From: Chaetoderma sp. LZ-2023a
Lineage: Eukaryota > Mollusca > Caudofoveata > Chaetodermatida > Chaetodermatidae
Assembly (NCBI GenBank): GCA_034401795.1
Contig: CM067367.1
Coordinates: 37,630,130-37,694,129, forward strand
Direction of reading: 5' to 3'
DNA length: 64,000 bases
The notes under the pieces are model-generated. The model was not told the origin of the DNA. It did no database searches and saw only the letters and a list, made by a program, of their open reading frames with translations. The translations under genes and the position numbers were made by a program. Of the stretch, positions 12,160 through 24,599 are shown piece after piece. The first letter of the stretch is position 1. Each line of letters starts with the position of its first letter.

Positions 12160-12224
12160 ATTGGCTACTGCTCTGCCGCTGATTGGCTGAGGCCCCTGGC
12201 TCTGACATCACAAGTAGTATAAAA
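12160..12224 (+). promoter_or_regulatory. LTR core promoter (two inverted CCAAT boxes, CRE-like site, TATA box)
   Basis: ATTGGCT occurs at about 12160 and 12182, TGACATCA at 12203-12210 and TATAAAA at 12218-12224. The other sense copies keep TGACGTCA at this place, so the CRE here has suffered a CpG-to-CA change. Conservation across copies supports a pol II promoter about 540 bp into the LTR. Confidence 0.75.
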
Positions 12225-14960
12225 CGGGTGAAAAATCGAGAATCAGGAGCATCACCGGTGTGGAAGCCGGCCTGCGCATGATGACTGGACCATCGGAATA
12301 GACGTGTGTAACTGTTTACCTATGGTGATACCTACATCATTCGGTGCCAATTAGATTTCAGCTCATCCGCGGTGGTAAGGAGTCCTCGGCTTCCACAGTT
12401 TTTGTACACCCCCAGACGGCCATCCGGGGTTAATAACCTAACTTAAAGTAATAATCTCCCGCATCCAGACCTTTATAAGGGAGTGTTTCCGTCGGAAGGC
12501 CATGCGGGCCAAGATGTAATTCTATGGAATGTAGAGCTGACAGTGATTCTTGGTGGATGACTCGCCGGATCTGCCAACCACACTGAAAAGTGGACTTCAA
12601 CTTCCGCACTGCCTGTTGTGTGTGTAATAATGAACTTTTCGACCAGTCTGGGTGAAGTTTGCCCGGTGCGCCACAAGAGGTATGCGACGTACCCCGCACC
12701 GTTTTACATACATAAATTATATAAGCAGCCCTTCCTGTTAATGGGTTGCTCTCAACTTTCATATTACCGTCACCGGATGGAAACCTTGCAACAAACCGTT
12801 TCTGGTTATCTCTTGAACCGTTCCGTTATCTGTCCAGAGAATGTGCCATATCCATCCTGCCTGAAGAAGTCAGCTTCCGGAGCCCTGCTTACGGAGACCT
12901 GCCTGCGGATGTCTTCCTGCGGAAATCTTTCCAGCTTTAGAAATCATGCCATCTCGTGCTTCTCATATGTTAGCGCCTCAATTTCAGTAACTTGTGGACT
13001 TGTTCCATACCGATGGCTATTAGGTACTCAAGTAGCTATACTATTGAACCTTTAATTATTATTCCCGCATAATGGTACTGATGACAAATAGGTACCTTTC
13101 CGGTCCTAGGACTGCATCTTTAAAATTTCTGTGAATATTATTCTTGTTTACTGTGAGCGCTTTCAACTAGCCGCACCGATGGGTCCAATGACCTGTGATA
13201 CAATAATCTTTATATTCGTTAAATTGTGAATTGGTTAGTTGTGCATATGGCAAGTCGCCATCTATTTAATATGTTTTGTTTATTTAAAAAACTCTAGACC
13301 GCAGGATGCTAGGAAATACTATACAGCAACATTACGATTCCAGCCAGCATCAATTTTATACTGAGGTCGCTGATCATGCTCTAAATGTTTGAGCCTGACA
13401 TGTTACCGACTACACCTGGCTATTCAGCTCGATAGGATAGGTTTGAAGCGGTTAGTGACAATGTCTCCGTTAGAGACGCATAGTGTACACCTCTTTTCTG
13501 GTTGTTGTGGTAATGTAGCCCCATGCAATGGCAAGGTTGTGTAAAATTGGCCAGTTACATATAGGGCCTCGTATATTTATTGAGTGATTGTCTCTTTCCA
13601 CGATTCACCAGCCGTATGGCTTATTAATTGTCTGGATTCCCAATCGACACATTGACCGGATCCGACCCTGGGAATCTATCAGAGGTTTCTGAGCGGTGAT
13701 AGTTAAAGTGCCGATTTACATACACGACCCCCACCCCCACCCCCGCCGTGTCTTCGAATACTTATTAGGTAGATCCCCCCTGCCAAAGTAGGAAGTACTG
13801 CGAAATAATAATATTAATTTATATATTGTAATACCGGCCTCTACTGCATCTCTGGGCATCATGGAAAATAAGCCTAACGACAGGTCACAGGTTAGGCCCA
13901 TAGCACTCGGTGACGGACGAGATGTGGATCTCCATCCAATTCGTTGTGGTGTCTGGGTGAGGCCTTAGAGCTCACCACGCCCTCACGGGAAGGACACTAG
14001 CAATGGATATCCGTCTCTCCATCCCCACCATAATGACATGTCAGTATTTAAATTTGCCTATGTGAACTGTGAACCTCGTCTAGTGATGTTATGTATGGTT
14101 GCGGAGTCGGGTAGCCGGGTTGTTATTTGATTCAGAGCTTTGTTCAGTGACATGTACGCATGCTATCCTTGGAGGTAGATGCTATGCGGGGCACCCTTAG
14201 GGAAGCCTGTCATTTGCGCCCAACGGATAAACATATCTAAAAGTTAGGTAGTAAACCCTGCCACTTGCGGCCAAAGATTGTTTCCGTTATTAACAACCAA
14301 TTGGTAGGCTAGGATGTAGCAGAAGGCCCGCACAAATAAAGCGGTAACTACCAATGCGGTAACTTTGGAACAACATAAGATGGTGACATGGGATTTCTTT
14401 GGAAATCGTTCATCCCGTCTTCATGTAAACCAGCATGCAACACCTTAACAGTAGCTTCATTAGGATTTTCAGCACTTAGCATTTTCTGTTGAACAAAAGA
14501 GTGGTCTTTTTGCCAGCTCTTTTCCTCCGCTTCGGCATTGAAGGCATTTTCCTGTGACGGAGGCCTGCACGAGGCACTTTCCTCTCGCAACAACACTATT
14601 TTCTTGTGTGTATGTGTCTGTGTTAGGGGTATCCTAGTTTATAATAAACTATCTAGTGACTTCGTTGCAGAGACCCTCACTTGCGAGGATACCTCTGCGG
14701 ATTCAAGGATCTGTGTGGTACCTCTGGCCAAACCATGTGGAAAGATCACTGGATGGCTCTATGTTGTGTATTATTGTGCTCATTTACTGTCAAACACATT
14801 GTATCGTATATTAAATTTCTCATTGTTTAATTATTCTTTATTCCATAACTCTAAATTAGTATGGAAAGGCATACCGGTGACACTAATAGTTGGGACGACA
14901 CCGTGTGGTTCAATCTCGGCGGCAATGGTCGCACGACCCCACTGGAACATCAGTGTTCCA

Positions 14961-15038
14961 CCTGAGAGGCCCACTCATGGAGTTTATCTTTCCACTTTAA
15001 TGACTGACTAGATAATTGAACCAGTCATTGAATTATCC

Positions 15039-15070
<32 letters not shown>

Positions 15071-15086
15071 CGTGCGTGCGTACGTG

Positions 15087-15126
<40 letters not shown>

Positions 15127-15479
15127 TGTGTGTGTGGGGGGGGGTTGGGTTGGGGGGAGGGGGTTGATGGTGAGGGGGGAGGGGGAGGGGGGGTTGGGGT
15201 GGTCTCTTCTTGACCTGCGAAGTAACATATTTCCTTTCTGAAATTTAAGCTGTTTATGTGTATCAGGGGTCAAAGGGTTAATAAGGAAGTAGTAAATGTA
15301 ATGTCTCAATTTGTGATTGTTTGTGTAAGTTCTGTCTTGTCTAATTTATATATATCTGTATATATGTGTGTAAGGTGTCCGCCATAACAATAGGCACTGT
15401 CTTAGGCGGACAACCTGGTATGATTCGTGAATATGTTTATCTTTGAATTATTGAATAAATAATCTTGAATCTTGAATCT
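14961..15479 (+). mobile_element. Insertion in the 5' LTR, probable 3' end of a non-LTR element
   Basis: In the other LTR copies GTGTTTCACCGGCTCTAGAG is continuous, but here about 520 bp intervene. The insert ends with a tail of the form GAATAAATAATCTTGAATCTTGAATCT, typical of non-LTR or SINE 3' ends. AGAGGCC occurs at both junctions, a possible target duplication. It contains the TG/TGCG microsatellite at 15039-15202. The element type was not identified. Confidence 0.6.
15039..15202. repeat. TG/TGCG microsatellite followed by G-rich tract
   Basis: (TG)n, then (TGCG)n, then runs of 4-9 G interrupted by T or A. The G-rich part at 15134-15200 could form a quadruplex. Confidence 0.95.
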
Positions 15480-15637
15480 GCTCTAGAGGCCAGTTTTTGT
15501 ACCTTCTGGAGAGGCGCAATACGGGATCCGCAACCACGAGATCCGCAGCTAACCCAGCCCTCCCGTACATCATGCATTTGCGGTGCGATGGATGGGAATG
15601 TCATAACGGACCAGTGCATAACCCCGCAAGCTACAGG

Positions 15638-15660
15638 TGGTGCCCGATGTGGGGCTCGAA
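15638..15660 (+). promoter_or_regulatory. Primer-binding site, tRNA-Lys(CUU)-like
   Basis: TGGTGCCCGATGTGGGGC follows the LTR end by two bases. Its complement ends CCA and continues through seven acceptor-stem bases, the CCCAC T-stem strand and the TTCGAGC T-loop, so 23 nt look like the 3' end of a tRNA. It best resembles tRNA-Lys(CUU), from memory, with about three differences. Confidence 0.75.
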
Positions 15661-15737
15661 TGAGAAGCGAACCCACGCCAACACTCAACACTCGCGATTT
15701 TCAGTCTACTTCATCCGACAGTCAGCTCTCCCCTGAC

Positions 15738-17469
15738 ATGGAAGTAGCATCATATGACGGATGTACTGCTCCCGTGCTCACCGACAATGTTAAAAATTTC
15801 CTCCTGACTGCCTCTACACAAGTTTTCACCAATTAGCGAGGGGACATTCCGCGATGCCTCGCGGGTGGCAACTCAATATATTACCCTATCAGATTGCTGT
15901 GATAGGCCATCACCATCTACGCTGGATCACAGGAGCAACAACATCCTTCACGACCATTTTGTTCGCCAACGTCATCAAATGTGTGACCAGTGGCCGGATG
16001 CTCATGTACCATACCCCGCATCCGTACCTTTTCGTGCGTCTTCACCTTACTACCCAACAGGACTGCGTTACGAACCAGAGGATGCGGCTACACCTATTCA
16101 GTAATACATCAGGAGACCTATACATCACACACATCATTCGCGTCAGTCACCTGCACTGCCACCGTATGTAGAACATCTGTCACAACTACCAGCTGAACGT
16201 CCACGTCGTCTACATAACACGCCACCACCAGTCTCTAGCCCTACACCTGTCTATGGACCCACATCAGGGCGGTATTTGGCAGAACCTCAATATCGTGCGC
16301 AACATTATCGACAGGAATCCCCTTCACGGACGCGACATCATCAGTATCGACAGGGACATCGACAGGAGACATCACCACTACCACCACCACCTACACGCTG
16401 ACCACCATCCACGTTCTCTTCAGTTTCACCAGCACCACCACCGGGGTTTGCGCCCAATACTTCTCCACGAGGATCTGACCGGATCATCCCCCCCACCCCC
16501 CGAATTCAGCGGGGACACTGATTGGGCCAATTATAAAGTGTTGTTCGAAATCATAAGTAGTACAAACCGGTGGAATAATCGTCAAATGGGAGAGTATTTA
16601 GCCGCAAAGCTGTCTGGAAAAGCGTTACAAGTCTTGGCAGACTTAGGCACAGACTACACGCCATCATACACGGAACTGGAGAATGCGTTGATGGAAAGAT
16701 TCGGTGACACAGCCCTCGGGGAAACGAGTCGATTGCAGCTCAAAAACTTGCATCAATGCTCGGAGGAAACATTACTGGAATTAGCTAGTCGCATCCATCG
16801 CTTGGTACCCGCGCTTATCCCAGCACCAATCCCGAGGGCGTCACCCACCTACATTTAGACACATTCATCGACGCGTTGAGCGGAGAACCTGCCTAGAAGG
16901 AAAAATTGTTTCTCACGGAGCATGGCAGCCTCCAACAACTGACGGCCACTGTGGTTCGTATTGAGAACTTCTTGGAGCGGGAGAAAAATAATCGCCGCCA
17001 ACTTCACCCTATAAATGAGGTAAATGATGTTAATGTCGTCACCACCAACACAGAACCCAACACTGCAACCGCAACTACCTCAGCATCCGACCCACAAGCA
17101 CAACACGAACAAAACAACAGTCAGAATGACGTGTCTAGAGGAAGAGGGCGTGGTCAATCACATCGCGGAGGCCACAACAATGACCAAGGATGCGGGAACC
17201 AGCACAACAACAACAACCGTCAAAACATGCACGATAGGCTAGAAGAGATTACTAAACAGATCTCCACACTCACCAATCTACTTACTACACGCAGCACGAC
17301 GGTAGCTACACAATCCACCATCAGACCACCAATCACTGCAGCTTCAGCACTGCCACCAAACATGTGTTTTGGATGTGGTCAGCCAGTCCACTGGAAGGAT
17401 CGATGCCCTAACCAACCTCCATCAGCGCCTCCGACCGCTAACCGACGCACTGAGAATCCATCAAACTAG
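15738..17469 (+). pseudogene. Gypsy gag remnant
   Basis: A possible start ATG is at 15738. Coding content then moves between three frames: frame changes occur near 15836 and 16480, with stops at about 16102 and 16398, and a further shift occurs before 16858. The capsid part (about 16500-16830) has the gag-type phrase EYLAAKLSGKALQVLADLG and ELENALMERFG. The C-terminal part (16906-17469) is Asn/Thr/Gln-rich with an RGRGRG stretch and ends in a zinc knuckle CFGCGQPVHWKDRC (C-x2-C-x4-H-x4-C). The role would be particle formation and RNA binding; this copy is too damaged to work. Confidence 0.8.
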
Positions 17470-17804
17470 CAAGGGCACTGATTACAGAGTCGCTTCGGTG
17501 CCCATTCATACAACCTGGCTCAACTGCGGCCTCTGAACCACAATGTCAGGCAGCCATTACTAACCATCACTCTTCTACTACACCATGCATGCACCAGCAC
17601 CCGGCTTCCTCTATGTCGGTGCCCATGATGCACACTGCATCCGCAGCACTGACATCTTCCCTCTCCAGAAAATGTGACCCCGCAAATTCCACTTCTACTC
17701 AACCTACTTTTCTATGTAAAACGGCAGTGGTAGGTTGTAGCATCTCCACTGAAACAACGTTTTTACAAGCACCATGTTCCCCCCACCAAGGCACCTAACA
17801 CCTG

Positions 17805-18152
17805 GTGGTATGCAACTCACGACCCCTTAAAACAGCATCTACAACGTCTACAAGCAGCAGCAGCAGTGATTCTGAAAGGAGCACTCATTCAGCTTCATGG
17901 GTTCGTAAGAAGAAGCATCATACAAAGAACGGGAAGACAGCATGCCGTCATTGTTTCTTCTGTGCTTCACCTAAACATCCCATGATGCACTGTCAAAAGT
18001 GGTTCGCACAGGTAGCCCTCACCTGCGAGCGCGAAAATCCGCATATCCTTACTGCTGTCTACAGCAGGTCAGCATACACGGAACCAGCAACAATGCCACT
18101 ACAATTGCTACCTCCAACTCCATCATCGCCTAAGCAATCGCAGCAGCAGTGA
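17805..18152 (+). pseudogene. Linker with second CCHC zinc knuckle, between gag and protease
   Basis: A Ser-rich segment (TSTSSSSSDSERSTHSAS) is followed by CFFCASPKHPMMHC, a second C-x2-C-x4-H-x4-C knuckle. It lies in the gag-pol junction, a usual place for one in related retroelements. The stretch 17470-17804 is Thr/Pro-rich in broken frames. Confidence 0.6.
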
Positions 18153-18329
18153 CGACGGGTTGGCCCTTTCTATACTCAGCCACCAACTGCACTCACGGAA
18201 GCCATCTGGAAACAAGCCGACTATATACAGAATGATACCGCACCACCCTTACTTCTGCAATTGGTATCATTGGAAACTCTTCCGCAGGTCCACCGTAAAG
18301 TAATATATATATATATAAGTGCGCCTGCC

Positions 18330-18766
18330 TGTTAAGTGGTATTTCCACCAGCGCCACTGTTGACACTGGAGCTTCCATCACCGTTTTTAACAAGCGCTCC
18401 TATGAGAGCATCCCACCTCAAAAGAAGCCACCCTTTAAGCCTACAAACATATTTTTGCAAACGGCTACATGAGCTGATATCCCCGTGGCTGGTATAGCAA
18501 ACCTCGTGATACAAATAGAGGAGATGTACTTCATACAGCGAGTTGTTATTGCCTCTATTCAAAATGATGCCCTGCTTGGCTCTGATTTCCTCAGTGCCAG
18601 CGAAGCGGTCATACATTGCAGACAACAGGAATTGGACATACACGGCCGACGAATACCCCTTGGACCAGAACCATCATTGTACGATACATATGTGGTGATT
18701 TTGGCGTCAACCGCCACAGTTGAGCCGGGACAGGAAAAATCTTATGGGCCACTGCACCACAGTTAG
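18330..18766 (+). pseudogene. Retroelement aspartic protease remnant
   Basis: The active-site motif VDTGAS is encoded at 18359-18376. The same frame continues, after an in-frame TGA near 18470, to VVIASIQNDALLGSDFL, which matches the second conserved strand (L-L-G-x-D) of retropepsins. The in-frame stop would end translation before that strand. The protease normally cuts the gag-pol polyprotein. Confidence 0.8.
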
Positions 18767-18933
18767 GAGACAACACTCACACATCCATGCTGGAACCCGA
18801 CCTGAATACATGCTTGCCTCACAATGCGCCAGTCTCTGTATGATCATGGACACCACCAACAAATATACCCTTTCAGGTATTCAATGGCACTGCAGACCCA
18901 ATAACTCTTGAACCAGGAGTCCGTTGTGGCCAT

Positions 18934-19887
18934 TTGGTAGATGTGATCTCACTGGAAACAGCACCCACCGCACCCACACCAGCAACGACGTCTGATGATT
19001 TGCCGGAACATTTACATGACTTATATTTGCGTGCCACAGTTGGATTGATGCAATCTCAAAAACATCAAATACGGAAATTACTCTACAAGTACTGCAATAG
19101 TTTCTCAGCCAGAGACATGGATATGGGTGAAACTCATCTTGTATGGCACTCCATCAACACTGGAAACAACAGACCCATTCGACAGCCAGTACAACGTCTT
19201 CCCATACATAAGGAGGCTGAATCACACCAACAAGTGAATGACATGTTGCGGATGGGCATAATAGAGCCATCAGCATCCCCCTGGGCCAGTCCCATTGTAC
19301 TAGCAGGCAAAAAGGATAGATCTTTGCGGTTTTGTATAGACTACCGCTGCCTTATTGATCTTAGCATCAAGGACGCGTATCCGTTACCTCAGATAGATCA
19401 GGCCTTAGGTTCCTTGTCCGGAGCCAAGTGGTTTTATACCCTTGATTTGACTAATGGATACTGGCAGGTAGCCATGGATGAGGCTGACATGGAGAAGACC
19501 ACATTCGTTTGCAGAGACGGTCTTTTCCAGTTCCGCAACATGCCCTATGGCTTGGGCAATGCTCCTGGAACATTCGAACATCTCATTGAACAGGTATTAA
19601 CTACCCGGCAATGGGGAATCTGTCTATGTTACATTGATTACGTAATCGTCTTTGGTCCCTCGTTTGAGCAAACCCTATCCAATTTAGACACCATGCTTTC
19701 AAGATTCCACATGGCTAACTTAAAGCTCAAACCCAAAACATGTCATCTCTTCAGACAGAGCGTCGAGTTCCTGGGACATGTCATATCCGGTGATGGAGTG
19801 GCTACTCAACCATCAAAAACAAAAGCAGCAGCAGAATGGCAGACACCAACGTCTGTCACGGACACCCGAAGTTTCCTCGGACTCTGA
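18934..19887 (+). pseudogene. Gypsy reverse transcriptase with altered catalytic site
   Basis: A continuous 317-codon frame covers most RT motifs: RPIRQPVQRLPIHKEAESHQ, SPIVLAGKKDRSLRFCIDYR, FYTLDLTNGYWQVAMDE (catalytic Asp), FQFRNMPYGLGNAPGTFE and FLGHVISGDGV. The catalytic YxDD box reads YIDYV, so the second of the two essential aspartates is Tyr. This alone should abolish polymerase activity. Motif order and wording place it in Ty3/gypsy. The frame stops at FLGL just before the linker to RNase H. Confidence 0.9.
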
Positions 19888-19889
19888 TT

Positions 19890-20494
19890 TCAGCGAGATT
19901 GCAACACCCATATTTAGTGGACGAATGCGTGTGAAGGTTCCTTCAGGGCGCTGAAGGAACTCTTGACGACCGCTCTGATTCTTGCTCATCCTAACACTAA
20001 CCTCGATTTCATCTTGGACACTTATGCATCGGCTTACGCCCTCAGCGCAGTTCTATCTCAGGTCATGGAAGATGGAATGGAGCAGGTACTGGGCTATGGC
20101 TAAAACCGAGAAACATTACGCGACCACTAAGCGAGAATTACTTGCGGCGGTACACTTCATCAAATATTATAAACACTTTCTGTATGGGCGCCCATTTACT
20201 CTCAGTACAGACCATGCCTCACTACGCTGGCTCAGAAACCTACAAAATCCGGAGGGCCAGGTAGCAAGGTGGCAGGAATCCCTGCAGGCCTTCAACTTCA
20301 ATGTCGTTCATAGACCTTGCAAATTGCATGGAAATGCCGATGCCTCGAGCAGAATTGGACTCGAGGATGAGCAGGAAGTGGCCACCACCATGACACATAC
20401 TACACAGCCATCCCCGGAGTTCCCCGAATTGCAGTGCACAGAGTGGAACATGGAGATAGTCGCTCACGTACATGTGACAGACACGCAAACATGA
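19890..20494 (+). pseudogene. Retroelement RNase H remnant
   Basis: The start of the domain (LDFILDTYASAYALSAVLSQ) is in one frame up to about 20095. The rest is in another: TEKHYATTKRELLAAV, STDHASLRWL and GNADASSR carry the expected Glu and Asp residues. The frame change makes it non-functional. Confidence 0.85.
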
Positions 20495-20587
20495 AATATA
20501 TATGCGTGGATCCAGGAGAGGGTACGTCCTCCCAAGGAATCTGTTACACCATTATCCGCAACAGCAAAATACTACTACCAGCGGTTT

Positions 20588-21210
20588 GAGGAATGCCACA
20601 TGCATGAAGGAGTTCTCTACATCAACAACCACATAGTGATTCCAGAGCATTATCGAAACAGTATATTACAACAACTACACGATAACGTGGGTCACCTAGC
20701 TGTTGAGCGGATATTAACATGGATAAAACAGAGATTCCACTGGATCGGGATTCGCGATAGTGTGAAAGCATGGGTCGCCAAATGCGTCCCATGTCAAAGA
20801 CGCACTGTTGGCCAGCACCATTCTGCACCTCTTCAAATTAAGATAGTTGGTGCACCATGGGAGCGAGTGGCTATTGATGCGCTCGGACCTTTGAATACAA
20901 TGGATGAAGGAAACAAGTACATCCTCATATTGCAAGATTACTTTACGAAGTTGGTGGAAGCATTTGATTTACCAGACCAAGAGGCATCCACAGTAGTTTA
21001 GGTCTTGGCAAGTAATGTGTTCTGCCGGTTTGGAATGCCTTATGAGCTGCACTCCGATCAAGGAAGCAATTTTGAGAGCCATCTGATCTCCAAGCTCTGC
21101 AAATCATTTCACATCGTCAAAATACGCACCACCCCGTATCATCCAAGAAGTGACGGGATGGTGGAGAGATTTAATCGTACTCTCACAGAAATGGCTTCAC
21201 CAACGCCCCC
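20588..21210 (+). pseudogene. Gypsy integrase remnant with in-frame stop
   Basis: It shows an HHCC-type zinc-binding region (HDNVGH and CVPC), then a DDE core. The catalytic codons are GAT at 20876, GAT at 21056 and GAG at 21164, giving D-x59-D-x35-E, the retroviral-type spacing. An in-frame TAG at 20999-21001 splits the core. No chromodomain or GPY/F module is recognisable downstream: after ERFNRTLTEMA the sequence loses similarity. Confidence 0.88.
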
Positions 21211-21479
21211 AATCCATCTCACGTCCCTAGTCTATGCACCAAGTTCGGACATCACCGATCCTGTCCATTTCACACTCCACTCATCGTCTGATGACTGTCA
21301 CTCTTCAGATATGAGAAAGGCCGCTGTTACAGAGGAGGTTAGGCATCCCGCACCGCAGCAACCAATCCCCCCCCCTGCAGGCGGTGGGCAGGGAAGCAGC
21401 CTGTTCAGCAGACTCTCGGCTCGGATATTCCCGGTACTTAAAAATTATGACGGAGTACCAACCGTCGTGTAACAGGAGA

Positions 21480-24390
21480 TGCTCATATTCTCCATCCAAA
21501 GGGCACCCCAACCACCACTACCCGACCAAGCCACCCCCCCCCCCCCCCATGAGCAGTCAGAACATCACACCGGACACAGAAATCCAGAAGCATACAGAAC
21601 ACACTTGCCCGCAAGGCTGGATACGTCAACTCACCATTGCGCGAACATCACACATACTCGGTTATATAACAGTGTAACTCGGGCATCCAACATCAGCAAC
21701 AACATGTGTGGCAATCACTTAGCATTTTTAATTGAAAAAGTTAGAGCCATTATTTTCACAACATTCCCTCCCGCATAAATACGGAAAGCTCATCACTTTC
21801 CGTAGACCCGACTTTCCCGCAACCTCAACAGACTCGGCATTCACCAGCCTGGAAACCTGGATATGCCCAAACTGCATCACGCCCGTGCCACACTGCAGAC
21901 AAAGAGGGATAGGCTCCTCGAAGGTTTGCTGTAACAGGCAGCAGTGGGCCCGCGAGGGTCTGGAGACACGTAAACCAACGTGACGCATATAGTGCGGAGG
22001 AGATACTGAAGGCCTCCGTGTCTAATGAAGGATGAATCAACATCCTACTGTCGTACCGTCTAGTTGGCACATTGCTCGGGTTGCTGAACTTCGTAAAAGT
22101 AAGTGGACATGCATGGTACGTGGATGATAGTCCACACCCAGAACATCTCTAGTGGACTAGAAGTTTGTTGTGTTTGCGAGAGATGGCCTGCAGGCAAGGC
22201 CGGGGAAAACAGTCAAAGTTCGTATTCTATTGGCAGATAGATCAGACCATCGGTTGCCCCTGAGCATGAGCTCAGATTGTGATCGCTATCGACTTGGTCA
22301 CTGGCCGGACATCTTGATCATGTCAGTTCATCAACCCATTCTTGGTTATGAGTGGTCAAGATGGCTCAATGTACAGTCAGGCCATGGCACGCATTTGTAT
22401 TGTGAGTCATGTCTCCTGTGATCAGAGGTCATGAAAAGTGATTCTTTGGGAAGCAGGAGGGTATGTGCGTGAGACGGTGTAACCTGTCACTTGTTGGGTG
22501 GGTGGAGTTGTCTGTGATCCCAAGTACCCACGGGGTGAATGACCTGACTAGTACGATCTATGCGGGGTCTCTTAACTAAAATGACGTCCAAGAACGATCT
22601 ACGCTGAGCCCTTAGCTAAAATGACATCTAGCGGGCATCACCTCCATGGTATTGTCCAGCTGGGCTGCGGCCCTCGGTAAGACGACCTTAATTGGCATCC
22701 AGTATTGTGTCCGCTCGGGTCGGGAGTCGACAGGGTGCGCCTTGACTCTGTCCCGGATTATGTTCCTCTAACGTGGACAGGTCTTTATCTCAGGCATATA
22801 CGGAGAGGTACCTAGCCTGGGCTGCATCCTGTGTGGGGAACTTGGCGTCCGTCCATCGCGGCATTTTCCACAACCATCTTTTTATCTGGTTTACGGAAAA
22901 CTGATCATACAGAAAGAAGGAACATCACCGCAGCCATCTACAGTACGCACTACAGGGATTCCCCACTCCCCTCCGGAATCGTCGTACAGAAACAGCTAAA
23001 ATCTTACACATCATTCACACATAATAACAGTCAATATTATTAAGAGAGCAAGATGCCCGCAGTCTGTCATGTTATGACAGCACCCTTCTTGGTCATCCGT
23101 GCTCTAAAGTAACTCTGTCCCGCCCCTGGGCTCAGCCATTACAGAGCGAAACACATCATGTCCCATAAGGTTGACACTGCACTTCAACCACCGCCCCCAC
23201 CCCCAGTGGTAATAAAAACGTCACCTTAAACGACAGCGCAAGAGTCATCCACAGATAAACAGCCACGCGTGTCAATCAAAATCATCAACACGACAGAAAC
23301 ACAGACACTCAGGTTGACTGTATTCACAATCTCTATACGATGGAATCGTAACTGTAAAACTGACGTATGCATTTTCTGAGCTGTATTGTAATACATTAGG
23401 TTTGGTCAAGGTAGGGATGGGACTAGTCCTACCCACAGATGAGGATGCTTGGCAGTCCACCCACGCGGAAAACACAGTCCAGCTTGGCGGAATTGGTATA
23501 CTTAATTTCCGCAAGACATGGAGCTGTTTAAACCAAACGATAATTACAGACAGCTATATTGTCCTAATTTTGATTAAGAACAGCATCATTCTACCATGTA
23601 TACGAATCATTAACACACGGGCTGGTAAAGCAGCATCAAAACTTCGACAGTACAATCTCATGGAGAATTCCACATATTCTCTTACCTACATATTCCAGTC
23701 ACAGATCAACATGGGCTGGACTACACCTATTACAGACGACAAGCGACGCATGTAAAAGATCACGCGCATACAGGAACACTGTTCCTAGGAACAGAATTGA
23801 AAACATTTATTTCCGTTTTTCACTCACTACGGATAATCAGCAGCATCAATACTCCGCCATTACATAAATATTGCCTAGGTTTCCGATCAACCACGTGCTT
23901 TCACAACAAGAAACCACGTGATCTTCACTTCTATTTCCATTAAATTGGATCAAAAGATATAGACAAAAGAACCACCCAAACGCGCATCTACCACAGCGTG
24001 ATGGAGGAGGTGAGAGGGGGGGGGGGTGAGTTGGGGGGAAATTGCCTCTGACGTCAACGCGCCCTCACACACCCCATCGGGTGCTCCAGCCTGAAATTTA
24101 AACAGGCGAGTTTATAAGCATCCAATCTGAAAAACCGTTTCACAAAGGTGAGCTTTCATGGGAATACGTAGTTCCGGGTTTTCACGTTGATCGGAGACTT
24201 GTTATTCCTTTGAGTGGAGACGAAAACGGCAATCCTTCCTTGTTATATTTATATTTGCTTCCTTTATATGGGAGGAAAATTTCATCGGACTCCAGGAACA
24301 TTAAAATCAACACTTTCCATATAGGGCGGGATCGACTCACCCTAAAACTTTCGGGTGTGGTCATCCGCCTTCCTGTGATGTCACCAAAAA
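21480..24390 (+). other. Long noncoding part of the gypsy internal region
   Basis: About 2.9 kb between integrase and the third ORF has no conserved coding frame. A duplicated phrase (CTTAACTAAAATGACRTC) lies at 22560-22630, and G-runs lie at 24015-24040. Short open frames look random. Confidence 0.5.
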
Positions 24391-24391
24391 G

Positions 24392-24398
24392 TATAAAA
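24392..24398 (+). promoter_or_regulatory. TATA box upstream of third ORF
   Basis: TATAAAA in the context GTGATGTCACCAAAAAGTA-TATAAAA-like spacing resembles the LTR promoter (CRE-like TGATGTCA, then TATA). It lies about 200 bp upstream of the ATG at 24600, consistent with a separate transcript for ORF3. Confidence 0.45.
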
Positions 24399-24599
24399 GG
24401 AGAAGATCAGGCACTGAAACATGCACATTTGATCCCGTCAAACTCGACACAAGGGAAGAACAAGCATTAGGCTACTACAAATTCTGCTGTTTTAATTATT
24501 ATTTCATTACTAGTATATCTGGCCAGGAAAGTTATGAAGAGGTAGAACAATTAAAGTAGGTTAGGTGGTTCCGCGCAATCATTATCATGCGGAAATAAG

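Larger units (their letters stand above)
11680..15635 (+). repeat. 5' LTR of the gypsy element
   Basis: It starts TGTATCACAGATCGACTGG (family consensus TGTAGC) and ends AAGCTACA. The length is 3956 bp, including a ~520-bp insertion at 14961-15479 that is absent from the other copies, so the family LTR is about 3.4 kb. Landmarks in order are an upstream TATATAA-type box near 11791, an AAAACGAGGATTTCAGAACC block at 11990, the CCAAT-CRE-TATA promoter at 12160-12224, a CCTGCGGAT repeat near 12890, and the GATCCGCAGCTAACCCAGCC block near the end. Confidence 0.88.

Noticed and set aside
21302-21472. Possible integrase C-terminal extension or chromodomain
   Set aside because: The sequence after ERFNRTLTEMA is Pro/Ser-rich without chromodomain or GPY/F motifs, so I do not extend the integrase over it.
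23402-23755. 117-codon plus-strand frame in the noncoding gypsy interior
   Set aside because: No motif, no conservation evidence, and it ends without context.
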